A model generated the notes under the pieces. That model ran no database searches. It saw only the letters and a program-made list of their open reading frames with translations, and was not told the origin of the DNA. Made by a program: the position numbers and the translations under genes. 64,000 bases of DNA from Domibacillus tundrae (GTDB taxonomy: Bacteria > Bacillota > Bacilli > Bacillales > Domibacillaceae), in the NCBI RefSeq assembly GCF_000970675.1, contig NZ_LAJA01000011.1, positions 1-64,000 of the forward strand. The letters are read 5' to 3'. Below, piece after piece: positions 8,653-16,448 of this stretch; the stretch's first letter is position 1; every line of letters begins with the position of its first letter.

Positions 8653-9464
8653 TCTATACGGGGCTCAATCTGCCGGAAAGAACCAGTAAACCGAGGATGG
8701 ATGGAATTACCGTGCTGATTGATAATGGGGTTCCCTTGCGCTTTTTTGAAGATACCATCAACAGTTCAGGCCAATATATAGATTTTATAAAATTCGGCTG
8801 GGGAACATCGGTTGTGACCAAACATTTAGAAAAGAAAATTGCCTGTCTTCATGAAAATGGCGTGAATTTCTTTTTCGGCGGGACGTTATTTGAGAAATTT
8901 ATCAGCCAAAACAAAGTGAGAGAATTTGAAAAGTTTATTCGAAAGTTTGACTGCAAATATATTGAAATATCAAATGGAACAATGGACATGGCCAACAATG
9001 AGAAAGCCTTATACATTAAAAATTTTTCAAAGGATTTTATTGTTTTTAGTGAAGTTGGCGCAAAGGACAGTATGAAAGCTATGAGCCAGAATGCATCCGA
9101 ATGGGTTGAATGGATTTTAGAGGACCTGGAGGCTGGCTCCGCAAAGGTCATAACCGAAGCCAGGGAAAGTGGAACCAGCGGGATTTGCCGGGGTAATGGA
9201 GAGATGAGGCTGGAAATTATAGATAAAATCATAGAAGCCAGGATCGATTTGAAAAAAATGATTTTTGAAGCACCATCTAAAAAAATGCAGACCACTTTTA
9301 TTAACATTGCTGGACCGAATGTCAACCTAGCCAATATTTCGTTCGCGGACCCGATTCCGCTGGAAACGTTGAGACTTGGACTTAGATCTGACACGTTTTA
9401 TTTAAGTGAAGAGTATGCACTAAGTGAAGAGTATGCAGTAAGTGAGAAATATGAAGTGAAATAA
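8649..9464 (+). CDS. comA: Phosphosulfolactate synthase, ComA family
   Basis: This 271-residue TIM-barrel enzyme adds sulfite to phosphoenolpyruvate to form 2-phosphosulfolactate, the substrate of ComB. Typical segments are DFIKFGWGTSVV (about residues 39-50), FFFGGTLFEKF, EISNGTMDM, and EARESGTSGICRGNGEMR. It is translationally coupled to comB. The last 20 residues are unusual: the peptide LSEEYA occurs twice, followed by a related VSEKYE, encoded by 18-bp tandem repeats. This tail lies outside the barrel and probably arose by replication slippage. A terminator at 9535-9557 ends the pair before the mnx genes. Confidence 0.88.
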   Translation: MIYTGLNLPERTSKPRMDGITVLIDNGVPLRFFEDTINSSGQYIDFIKFGWGTSVVTKHLEKKIACLHENGVNFFFGGTLFEKFISQNKVREFEKFIRKFDCKYIEISNGTMDMANNEKALYIKNFSKDFIVFSEVGAKDSMKAMSQNASEWVEWILEDLEAGSAKVITEARESGTSGICRGNGEMRLEIIDKIIEARIDLKKMIFEAPSKKMQTTFINIAGPNVNLANISFADPIPLETLRLGLRSDTFYLSEEYALSEEYAVSEKYEVK

Positions 9465-9534
9465 GAGAGGCCAATAAAGTTTTCCATCTTGCGCTTAAGC
9501 ATTATTCAGCTTTAACCCGTTAACTGGGTGGTGC

Positions 9535-9557
9535 AGCCGGAAAAATTCCGGCTTTTT
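9535..9557 (+). terminator. Terminator between comA and the mnx operon
   Basis: The stem AGCCGGAA (9535-9542) pairs with TTCCGGCT (9546-9553) and is followed by TTTTT. It separates comBA from the mnx genes, though readthrough cannot be excluded because no clear promoter is seen between it and 9628. Confidence 0.78.
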
Positions 9558-9627
9558 CCTTTTTCTTCATGTGATAAGAATCCCTTTTAATATTGAACGT
9601 ACCTGAATAATGCAGGAGGTGATCTTT

Positions 9628-10047
9628 TTGTCGTCATTCATAATTTCTTTCCTTGTTTATATGGAAGCGTGTATATTTGCTGGAATTTTTATGTATTTGT
9701 TTCGGAAAAAGAAGCTAATCGGATTTCAGCTGGGGATGAATATCAGCCAGGTGATGGGAGGAATGGCGGCCCTGCTGACGGGTGTATTGCTTATTCAGCA
9801 ATTCCCATTTCATTTTACGCTTATCACGATCATTTCAGCCGGAACAGGATTAGCAGTGGGCGGTGTCTTTGGTCTGCTTTTCGATTATCAAACCTTTATT
9901 ACGGGCTTAACAAACGGAATGATTGTGGGATTGATGGCACCAATGATCGGGTCAGTAGTAGAAGTACCTGTCCTATTTTTATGGTTTATTCACGGATTAT
10001 TTTTTGTCAGTTTTCTTGCGATTTATTTTTCTATTCAAAGGTCGTGA
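9628..10047 (+). CDS. mnxA: Mn-oxidation operon membrane protein, first gene (MnxA-like)
   Basis: This is a small, very hydrophobic protein of 139 residues with about four membrane segments. I place the start at TTG 9628 because AGGAGGTGATC (9614-9624) sits right before it; an ATG at 9610 would overlap that site. The segment GLTNGMIVGLMAPMIGSVV is shared with the next gene product (GLYNGAMGGIMGTMLGVVL), so the two are tandem paralogues. Identification as MnxA rests on position, size and hydrophobicity in a seven-gene cluster ending in MnxG. Function is unknown; a membrane role in metal or oxidase assembly is a guess. Confidence 0.65.
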   Translation: MSSFIISFLVYMEACIFAGIFMYLFRKKKLIGFQLGMNISQVMGGMAALLTGVLLIQQFPFHFTLITIISAGTGLAVGGVFGLLFDYQTFITGLTNGMIVGLMAPMIGSVVEVPVLFLWFIHGLFFVSFLAIYFSIQRS

Positions 10048-10052
10048 TGTGA

Positions 10053-10502
10053 ATGGTACTGATCATCTTATTGGGCTGTTGGAATTTTGCTGCTCTGCGT
10101 TCAATTTATCGGATTTGCCAAAAGAAATATGTGTTATTTGATGATCGTTTTACAATGACTTTGTGCATGAATACAGCCATGATCACTTCTTTTGTCTTCG
10201 CGCTTTACGTTTCATTTCTTTTTCCCTCCTTTCAAGTGGCATCCATTATGCTTGGTTTAGGAATAGGATGGAAATTTGGAACTGTATTAAAAAATCCAGC
10301 GATACTCACGGGTTTATATAATGGCGCGATGGGAGGAATTATGGGAACTATGCTGGGTGTTGTTCTCAAAAATCCGGCTTTATGCAATATACCGATTGAA
10401 TCAGACGCGATGATTGCGGCGAATATGTACAGCCTCTCACTTTTTGCTGCTGGTCTGCACACGCTCGTCATGGGCCTGATCCGCTATTCATTTACCGTAT
10501 AA
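10053..10502 (+). CDS. mnxB: Mn-oxidation operon membrane protein, second gene (MnxB-like)
   Basis: This 149-residue hydrophobic protein has four likely membrane segments and starts 5 bases after the previous stop. It shares the glycine-rich core G-L-x-N-G-x3-G-x-M-x2-M-x-G-x-V with the first gene product, at a similar distance from the C-terminus. The loop KNPAILTG is followed by a second KNPAL. It resembles no transporter family I can name. Its place between mnxA and the SCO-like gene matches mnxB of Mn-oxidising Bacillus. Confidence 0.63.
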   Translation: MVLIILLGCWNFAALRSIYRICQKKYVLFDDRFTMTLCMNTAMITSFVFALYVSFLFPSFQVASIMLGLGIGWKFGTVLKNPAILTGLYNGAMGGIMGTMLGVVLKNPALCNIPIESDAMIAANMYSLSLFAAGLHTLVMGLIRYSFTV

Positions 10503-10514
10503 AGGAGGAGATGG

Positions 10515-11096
10515 GTGTTGAAAGCTCTGATCTTTGCCGTTTTAGTCAGTGTAGGATTGCTCCCCTTCATTTTCTTCTACTCCTCAACATTAGAACTGCC
10601 GAAACTTGGAACGGTAGAGAAAACGTCACTTTCAGAAGTCAGTGGGAAAGATTTTTCAACACAGGGCAAACCAAGCCTTGTGACTTTTTTTTATACTAGA
10701 TGCCCCGATGTATGCCCTTTTACAATGCAGGATTTAAAAGAGCTGCAAAAAGTGTTAAAAGAACAAGGAGTCACAGAAGATCAGTATTTAATTGTAGCTG
10801 TTACGCTCGATCCTGAAAACGATACGAAGGAAAGAATTATGCAATATAAGAAGGCCTTTGATATCTCAGATGAAAACTGGCTGTTTCTCCGTGGTTCTGA
10901 AAAAGATACGAAAAAGTTCGCTCGATCTTTTCGGATGATATATGAAAAAAGTGAAGAAGGATATGTCACTCATTCCACAACCATGTATATGGTGGATTCA
11001 AAAAGCCAAATAAGAGCGCGTTACGATATGTCAACAGGCCAGAAAAGGCTGGATATTAAGCAAGTGGCTGAACATCTCATTCAGTTAACAAAATAA
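10515..11096 (+). CDS. mnxC: SCO1/SenC-type copper or thiol-redox protein (MnxC-like)
   Basis: This 193-residue thioredoxin-fold protein has one N-terminal membrane anchor (residues 3-23), so the domain faces outside the membrane. The SCO copper/redox triad is present: Cys63 and Cys67 in CPDVCP, and His153 in VTHSTTMY; TLDP (97-100) is also typical. SCO proteins deliver copper to, or reduce thiols of, copper oxidases. In the mnx operon of marine Bacillus the third gene is of this type. The start is GTG 10515 or TTG 10518, behind AAAGGAGGAG. A role in loading copper into MnxG is inferred. Confidence 0.8.
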   Translation: MLKALIFAVLVSVGLLPFIFFYSSTLELPKLGTVEKTSLSEVSGKDFSTQGKPSLVTFFYTRCPDVCPFTMQDLKELQKVLKEQGVTEDQYLIVAVTLDPENDTKERIMQYKKAFDISDENWLFLRGSEKDTKKFARSFRMIYEKSEEGYVTHSTTMYMVDSKSQIRARYDMSTGQKRLDIKQVAEHLIQLTK

Positions 11097-11217
11097 AGCT
11101 CGGTGAAAATATAATATGTGTTTGTCATATTGTAAAAGTGTGAGCAATTTAAACGATAAACCTGCATGGAATTTTGTTGTTGGGAATAGGCTATAAAAAA
11201 ACAGGAGGAAGCTTTTC

Positions 11218-11928
11218 ATGGACGAAAAAGAAAATAATTCGGTAAGTGAAAGACCTAAACAGGCACAAGCAGTTCATATGCAAGCATTTTCTTCCCCTAC
11301 CAGTTCAGCGCCTGAACACGAAACAAGAATTTTGACAGAATATATCAGCATGCAAAATTTGGTTAACATTGCTGAGCATAATGAAGCACTCAGAAAAACG
11401 CTTTTTTTGAAAAAATTTTTTATGGTGAAACGAAATCAATTCGTGAGCGTTTCATCCCTTATTAAGAAGAACCAAACAAAGATAAGTGAAGGAAAAGTTG
11501 ACGCTATTGGAAGAGATTTTGTATTGCTGACTAATTTAAAAAAACGGATCTGGATCCCGTATACAGCGATCCATGAGGCAACAATCCCTTTTGGGTACCC
11601 GAATTATTCAAGCCCTCACCAACATTTTATTTATGATAATGATTTGCAGCGAAAGCTTGTGCTTGAGTTTGGCGAGACTGTGTGTAAAAAACAAGCACTG
11701 ATTCAGCAATTTTTTCAAGAGTCCTTGCAAACAAGCCTTTCTTCATGGAAAGGAACATGGGTGGAAGTAAGAACACCAGAACAAAGAACCTCAGGGAAGA
11801 TTTCCGAAACGACAGCCAAGGAATTAATTCTTCACTCGTTTAAAACGAAAAAAATGGTTCTATTAAAAGACATTCAGTATATCAGTACCATTCGAATGAT
11901 GGCAGCAAGAATAAAAAAACAAAAATAG
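11218..11928 (+). CDS. mnxD: Mn-oxidation operon protein MnxD-like, two barrel-like modules
   Basis: This is a 236-residue soluble, basic protein without signal peptide or membrane segment. After a low-complexity first 35 residues there are two related segments: KISEGKVDAIGRDFVLLTNLKKRIWIPYTAIHEATI (written here in parts: SEGKVDAIGRDFVLLT, RIWIPYTAIHEA) and later RTSGKISETTAKELILH, KMVLLKDIQYIST. Both follow the pattern G-K-hydrophobic strand, long strand, then a strand ending in an aromatic or isoleucine-rich edge, as do MnxE and MnxF. This suggests two Sm-like small beta-barrels (inference from pattern only). A 121-bp gap precedes it and a good AGGAGG site lies before the ATG. Confidence 0.68.
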   Translation: MDEKENNSVSERPKQAQAVHMQAFSSPTSSAPEHETRILTEYISMQNLVNIAEHNEALRKTLFLKKFFMVKRNQFVSVSSLIKKNQTKISEGKVDAIGRDFVLLTNLKKRIWIPYTAIHEATIPFGYPNYSSPHQHFIYDNDLQRKLVLEFGETVCKKQALIQQFFQESLQTSLSSWKGTWVEVRTPEQRTSGKISETTAKELILHSFKTKKMVLLKDIQYISTIRMMAARIKKQK

Positions 11929-11963
11929 TTTGAATTTTACAGGGGAAGGAGCGGTAATTCTTT

Positions 11964-12254
11964 ATGACTTCATCTGGTGAAAGTTTATACAACGAGTTAA
12001 GAACCATGGTAGGAAAAGAGCTGCTGGTTATTACAAAAGCAGCCCAGCTCGATTTGTTTGGCCAAGTGTTTCGACCGATCTTTAGCGGGACGATTTCAGA
12101 AGTGCACAGGGGGCATATTACGTTATCACCTGTCATCCTCAAAATGATTAATTCACCGTTTTTTACATTCCCTGTCCCGCTTTGTATTCCATTTGAACAA
12201 ATTGCTTCCTTTTCCCTGGAAGTGCCAAGTGATGAAGTATTCCCGCTATCATAG
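11964..12254 (+). CDS. mnxE: Mn oxidase complex small subunit MnxE-like
   Basis: This 96-residue protein has no signal peptide or membrane segment. Its core reads MVGKELLVITKAAQLDLFGQ, then SGTISEVHRGHITLSPVI, then PLCIPFEQIASFSLE, a beta-rich pattern also found in MnxF and twice in MnxD. In characterised Mn-oxidising Bacillus, MnxE and MnxF copurify with MnxG as a complex and form a hexamer of three copies each. Assignment rests on order, size and the adjoining mnxG. The ribosome binding site is GGGGAAGGAG. Confidence 0.73.
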   Translation: MTSSGESLYNELRTMVGKELLVITKAAQLDLFGQVFRPIFSGTISEVHRGHITLSPVILKMINSPFFTFPVPLCIPFEQIASFSLEVPSDEVFPLS

Positions 12255-12271
12255 TGAAAAGAGGTGTGTGA

Positions 12272-12610
12272 ATGGGTCGGAAAAAAGGTTCAAGAGATAC
12301 AAATACAATAAATCCGGCGGGTACTACTGAAAATCAATTGAAAGATAAGGAACTGGTTAACCATTTTAAAAGACATATCGGCCGAAAGGCATTTATTTTA
12401 ACGGAAGCTTTTCCGTTCATGTTTATCGGAAAAATTAAAAAGGTGCTGGACGACATGGCTGTACTGTCTGTAGAAACGACATCTGTCCCAGCCCTGGAGA
12501 ATAGGGAGTGGAGTGTGCATATACATTCCATCGAGGCGTTCTATATTGAAAAAGTGGGCAGTCCGAAAATACCCGATTTGAACGGTGGCGGAGGAGAGGA
12601 ACCATTATGA
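12272..12610 (+). CDS. mnxF: Mn oxidase complex small subunit MnxF-like
   Basis: This is a 112-residue protein with a basic N-terminus. The core HIGRKAFILTEAFPFMFIGKIKKV, continued by DDMAVLSVETTS and WSVHIHSIEAFYIEK, aligns by eye with the core of MnxE: a G-K/R at the start, an F-G/K-I strand, and an I-x-x-I-x-x-F edge strand. The closely spaced histidines in VHIHS are candidate metal ligands. Its stop overlaps the mnxG start (ATGA), so subunit and oxidase are translationally coupled, as expected for one complex. Confidence 0.74.
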   Translation: MGRKKGSRDTNTINPAGTTENQLKDKELVNHFKRHIGRKAFILTEAFPFMFIGKIKKVLDDMAVLSVETTSVPALENREWSVHIHSIEAFYIEKVGSPKIPDLNGGGGEEPL

Positions 12611-15600
12611 AGCGGCGCTACCATGTGGCAGCTATTCCAATTCGTATTGTGTTGAACCATTTTGGTGATCACAATCCAAATGGAATGATGTATGTGTTAA
12701 AAGAAAACGAGAAGAAAGTGAAAGAATTAGTGGGAAAAAATCCTTGCTCTCCTGTCGATCTTGTCCAACCGCTTGTAATACGGGCAAATGAGGGAGACGA
12801 AGTGGAAATTTTGCTTGAAAATAAGCTTGATTTCCATGCAGGAATGCATTTTCAAGAAGCGGAATATGATGTTCATCGCGCTGATGGAACAAATGTAGGA
12901 TTCAATAAAGATACTACAGTGGCACCATCAGGCTCCATTTTGTATAAAATAAAGGCTGCTGGTGAAGGGACCTATTTTTTTTCCGATTTAGGAAACCCTT
13001 CGAACGGCGAGCGTGGCTCCAATTCAAATGGTTTATTCGGAGCCTTATTTGTTGAAAAGCGCTTTTCATGGTGGACGAATCCTGAAAGTGGCAAGCCGAT
13101 GAACAGTGGGGTGTATGCAGATATTCACCATCCGCTTTTACCCTCTTTTCGAGAGTACGGATGGATTTTTCACGATGAAATGGAAGTGAATGATTTAACG
13201 GGAAACCGTCCGATCGATCACTTGACTAATCAAGAAACGGAATCCTTTCATGGGGCTAATTATCGGTATGAACCGATGCACAACCGCCAAAAACTGATTA
13301 GAGAAGGAATCGTCTGTCCGAATTGCGAAGGAGAGGAAGTGCATCATGATTCCTGGGTGTACGGAGACCCTGCTTCACCCATTTTCCGTGGATACGTGGG
13401 AGACCCTGCAAAAATCCGACTCGTTCATGGGGGCGTAAAAGAAACACATGTGTTTCATTATCATGTGCATCAATGGTTCAGTGATCCGAAAAACCTTGAT
13501 TCTGAAATCATTGACTCCCAATCCATTAGTCCGCAATCCCATTATTCGATCGAACCGCTTTACGGTTTAGGCAGCTTGCAGGGATCTTTTGGAGACGCCA
13601 TTATTCACTGTCATCTTTATCCGCATTTTATGGCAGGAATGTGGGGAATCAACCGGATATTTAATACTCTCCAGGACGGAAGCCAGTCCTATCCTAACGG
13701 AGTGCCGATTAAACCGTTGCAGCCGCTCCCGGACCGAAAAGCGCCGCCAGAGCCTACAAAAGAAAAACCGGGATTCCCGAATTTTATTCCCGGTAAAGTC
13801 GGTTTCAAGGCACCGCGGCCACCGCTCGGTATTGTGGGAGGAAGAGGATTAACAGAACTTGAACGTCAGGCAGCCATCCCCCACCCAAGGCCCGGAGCAG
13901 TATTTGTGGATCCATGTCCGGAAAATACGCCTGTCAAGGAATTCAACATCTCGTTAATACAGTTGCCTATTATTTATAACAAACAAGGCTGGCACGATCC
14001 GAAAGGGCGGATTTATGTTCTGGACGAGGACATGGAAGATATTTGTGCAGGGAGAAAGGAACCGGAGCCTCTTGTGATACATGCACCGGCACATACTTGC
14101 TTTCATATAAATTTTACGAATCGAGTGCCGTCTATTTTAGAGGGCGGTGTCTTTCAACATACGACTCGAACATACGAAGCAAGTATGCACATTCATTTTG
14201 TCAAATTTGATGTTTTGACGAATGATGGGGGAAATATTGGATGGAACTATGATTCCTCCACTTTAGAAGGGGAAACCATTCGGTATTCTTATTATGCAGA
14301 TGTGGAGTTAAAAGCATGGTTTATTCATGACCACCTATTTGCGGCTACTCATCAACAGCATGGAGCCTTTGCTTCAGGCATTGTTCATCCTCGCTTTACA
14401 ACGTTTCTCGACTCAAGATCCGGAGAGGAAGTGGATCACGGAGTACAAGTAACAGCGACGAATCCATTGATTCCGGATTACCGTGATTTTGTCCTATTTG
14501 TACAGGATTTCACCTTGTTGTTTGATAAAAGTGGAAAACCGCTTAATCCGCCAAAATTTCCAGGTTCCCAGGATGATCCGGGTTTGTTTGGCGTTAATTA
14601 TAAAAACGAACCGCTTCAATTTCGACTGGGTACGGATGCCGATCCTGCTTATACGTTTAGTTCTTATGTGAACGGTGATCCCATAACACCGATTTTAAAA
14701 GCATATACAGGAGACCCTGTTCGCATTCGGCTGCTCCAGGGAGCACAAGAAGAATCACATAGCTTTAATCTTCATGGCCTTAGATGGCTGAAGGAACGCG
14801 GTGATCTGTCTTCAAAACTTGAAGATCAGCAGCATATTGGGATTTCAGAATCCTTTACCCTTGATACGTACATCCCGCGATCCGGCGACTATTTCTGGGC
14901 ATTCGAGACAGAAGAAGATCTATGGAACGGACTTTGGGGACTCATTCGTGCGTTTGATGAAAACGTACCGGATTTAATTCCCTTGTCCGACCGCCCGAAG
15001 CCGTTAAGCCGCTCAAAGCCGTTGCCGGAACCGAATGGAACAAAACCACCAAAAGCGAAAGAGTGCGACCCGGTTTCTGTAACGTCTGGTCCTGTCCGCC
15101 GATTTGATATCGTCGCTTTTCAGCTCCCGATTGTCTATAACGATTTCGGTGATCATGATCCACACGGGATTATGTTTGCGATAAAGGAAGACATGCAGGA
15201 CATTTTAAAAGGAGTGAAAAAGCCGGAACCACTTGTCATTCGGGCAAATGTCGGGGATACCGTAGAAGTGACGTTAACAAGCTTATTAAAAGCAGAATTA
15301 TTCCCTTTTAAAGATGGGATTTATCCTTATCCACAAGTAAAAGAGCAGGCTTTTTACCCGCCTTCTTTACGAATTTCATTGCATCCTCAGCTCATTCAAT
15401 ATGACGTGAAAACGTCAGCCGGGGAGACTGTTGGGTTTAATGATGATCAAACTGTCGGGCCAGGGGAAAAGGTGATGTACCGATGGTTTGTGGATTCTCA
15501 GGTTGGGGCATGTGGTATGTGGGATATGGCGGATATCCACAATCATAAATCACATGGTGCTTTCGGTGCATTTGTCGCAGAACCGCGGGGAACTGAATAT

Positions 15601-16251
15601 TTAGATCCTTATACATTAAAACCTGTTCAGTCAGGAGCCAATGTCATTCTCCGACACACGTTTTTACCGGATATTAGGGAGTTTGTCTTGATTATGCATG
15701 ACGGGGTAAGGCTGCTCAATAAACTGGATGAGTTGCTTATCGATCCGATTGCCGGCATTCTTTTGCCGCCACATAGTCAGGAGAAGGATGAGGTCGATAC
15801 GTATGATGAAGGATCCAGAGGATACAATTATCGAAGCGAACGGCTGATTAACCGCTATCAGAAGCACCCGGCCTTGCATGATTTATTTAGTTCCAAAGTA
15901 TTTGAGGATCCAGCGACTCCACTATTTGAAAGCTATGCAGGTGACCCAGTTACCATCCGTCTCATAACCCCTGCAGAAAGAAGAAGATCGCATACTTTTC
16001 ATCTCCACGGCCATCGCTGGCGATTCGATGTAAAAGATATAAATTCGCGTGTTGAATCGTTTGTTGGATTCAATATTGCCGGTGCCGTACGAAACTTAGA
16101 ACTATATGGCGGAGCAGGCGCTTACCAGAAACATCCTGGAGATTATCTTTACCGTTCAGGCAATATTCAGTGGGATATAGAGCAGGGGATGTGGGGAATT
16201 ATGAGAGTGCATGCCCAGTCGCAAAAACACTTGCCAGCGCTTAAAGAGTAA
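12607..16251 (+). CDS. mnxG: Manganese(II) oxidase, giant multicopper oxidase MnxG
   Basis: This 1214-residue multicopper oxidase oxidises Mn(II) to Mn(IV) oxide with O2 in its characterised relative, whose length is nearly the same. There are three internal repeats of about 390 residues, each opening with a LPIxYNxxGxHDPxG-like segment (near residues 10, 448 and 835); each should hold two cupredoxin folds, six in all as in ceruloplasmin. Copper motifs: HxxHxH at 281-286, and HCHxxxHxxxxM at 334-345 with type 1 Cys335, His340 and Met345. Then HIH at 528-530 and WFIHDH with His574 and His576. Further His-rich loops are HSFNLHG (718-724), HNHKSH (978-983) and HTFHLHGH (1129-1136). Only one complete type 1 site is seen. 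No signal peptide is present, consistent with assembly on the spore from the mother cell. Confidence 0.92.
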   Translation: MKRRYHVAAIPIRIVLNHFGDHNPNGMMYVLKENEKKVKELVGKNPCSPVDLVQPLVIRANEGDEVEILLENKLDFHAGMHFQEAEYDVHRADGTNVGFNKDTTVAPSGSILYKIKAAGEGTYFFSDLGNPSNGERGSNSNGLFGALFVEKRFSWWTNPESGKPMNSGVYADIHHPLLPSFREYGWIFHDEMEVNDLTGNRPIDHLTNQETESFHGANYRYEPMHNRQKLIREGIVCPNCEGEEVHHDSWVYGDPASPIFRGYVGDPAKIRLVHGGVKETHVFHYHVHQWFSDPKNLDSEIIDSQSISPQSHYSIEPLYGLGSLQGSFGDAIIHCHLYPHFMAGMWGINRIFNTLQDGSQSYPNGVPIKPLQPLPDRKAPPEPTKEKPGFPNFIPGKVGFKAPRPPLGIVGGRGLTELERQAAIPHPRPGAVFVDPCPENTPVKEFNISLIQLPIIYNKQGWHDPKGRIYVLDEDMEDICAGRKEPEPLVIHAPAHTCFHINFTNRVPSILEGGVFQHTTRTYEASMHIHFVKFDVLTNDGGNIGWNYDSSTLEGETIRYSYYADVELKAWFIHDHLFAATHQQHGAFASGIVHPRFTTFLDSRSGEEVDHGVQVTATNPLIPDYRDFVLFVQDFTLLFDKSGKPLNPPKFPGSQDDPGLFGVNYKNEPLQFRLGTDADPAYTFSSYVNGDPITPILKAYTGDPVRIRLLQGAQEESHSFNLHGLRWLKERGDLSSKLEDQQHIGISESFTLDTYIPRSGDYFWAFETEEDLWNGLWGLIRAFDENVPDLIPLSDRPKPLSRSKPLPEPNGTKPPKAKECDPVSVTSGPVRRFDIVAFQLPIVYNDFGDHDPHGIMFAIKEDMQDILKGVKKPEPLVIRANVGDTVEVTLTSLLKAELFPFKDGIYPYPQVKEQAFYPPSLRISLHPQLIQYDVKTSAGETVGFNDDQTVGPGEKVMYRWFVDSQVGACGMWDMADIHNHKSHGAFGAFVAEPRGTEYLDPYTLKPVQSGANVILRHTFLPDIREFVLIMHDGVRLLNKLDELLIDPIAGILLPPHSQEKDEVDTYDEGSRGYNYRSERLINRYQKHPALHDLFSSKVFEDPATPLFESYAGDPVTIRLITPAERRRSHTFHLHGHRWRFDVKDINSRVESFVGFNIAGAVRNLELYGGAGAYQKHPGDYLYRSGNIQWDIEQGMWGIMRVHAQSQKHLPALKE

Positions 16252-16330
16252 AAGAATTGAATGGCATTAAAAATAACAGAGACATGCCGCTGCTCCAGAA
16301 AAAAGATTCATCGGCTGATGGTTCAAAAAA

Positions 16331-16362
16331 GCAAGTCTTGAATAAGAAGGCTTGCCTTTTTT
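16331..16362 (+). terminator. Terminator after mnxG
   Basis: The stem GCAAGTCTT (16331-16339) pairs with AAGGCTTGC (16347-16355), one mismatch, and is followed by CTTTTTT. It ends the mnx operon 80 bases after mnxG. Confidence 0.75.
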
Positions 16363-16448
16363 CTTGCGGCTATTCAAAAAAAGTGACAGCATTTTTCATG
16401 AATAGGTCGATATAAAAGCGTCTGAAGCCGGTATACATTTCTCCCAAT

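Noticed and set aside
8849-9394. 181-codon open frame on the minus strand
   Set aside because: It lies fully antisense to comA, has no ribosome binding site and no family likeness.
9568-9576. CATGTGATA as sigma-K -10 for the mnx operon
   Set aside because: One mismatch at a conserved base and no -35 AC at the right distance; it also abuts the comA terminator.
9669-10052. 127-codon plus-strand frame overlapping the first mnx gene
   Set aside because: The alternative frame has a strong ribosome binding site and coherent membrane segments; this one has neither.
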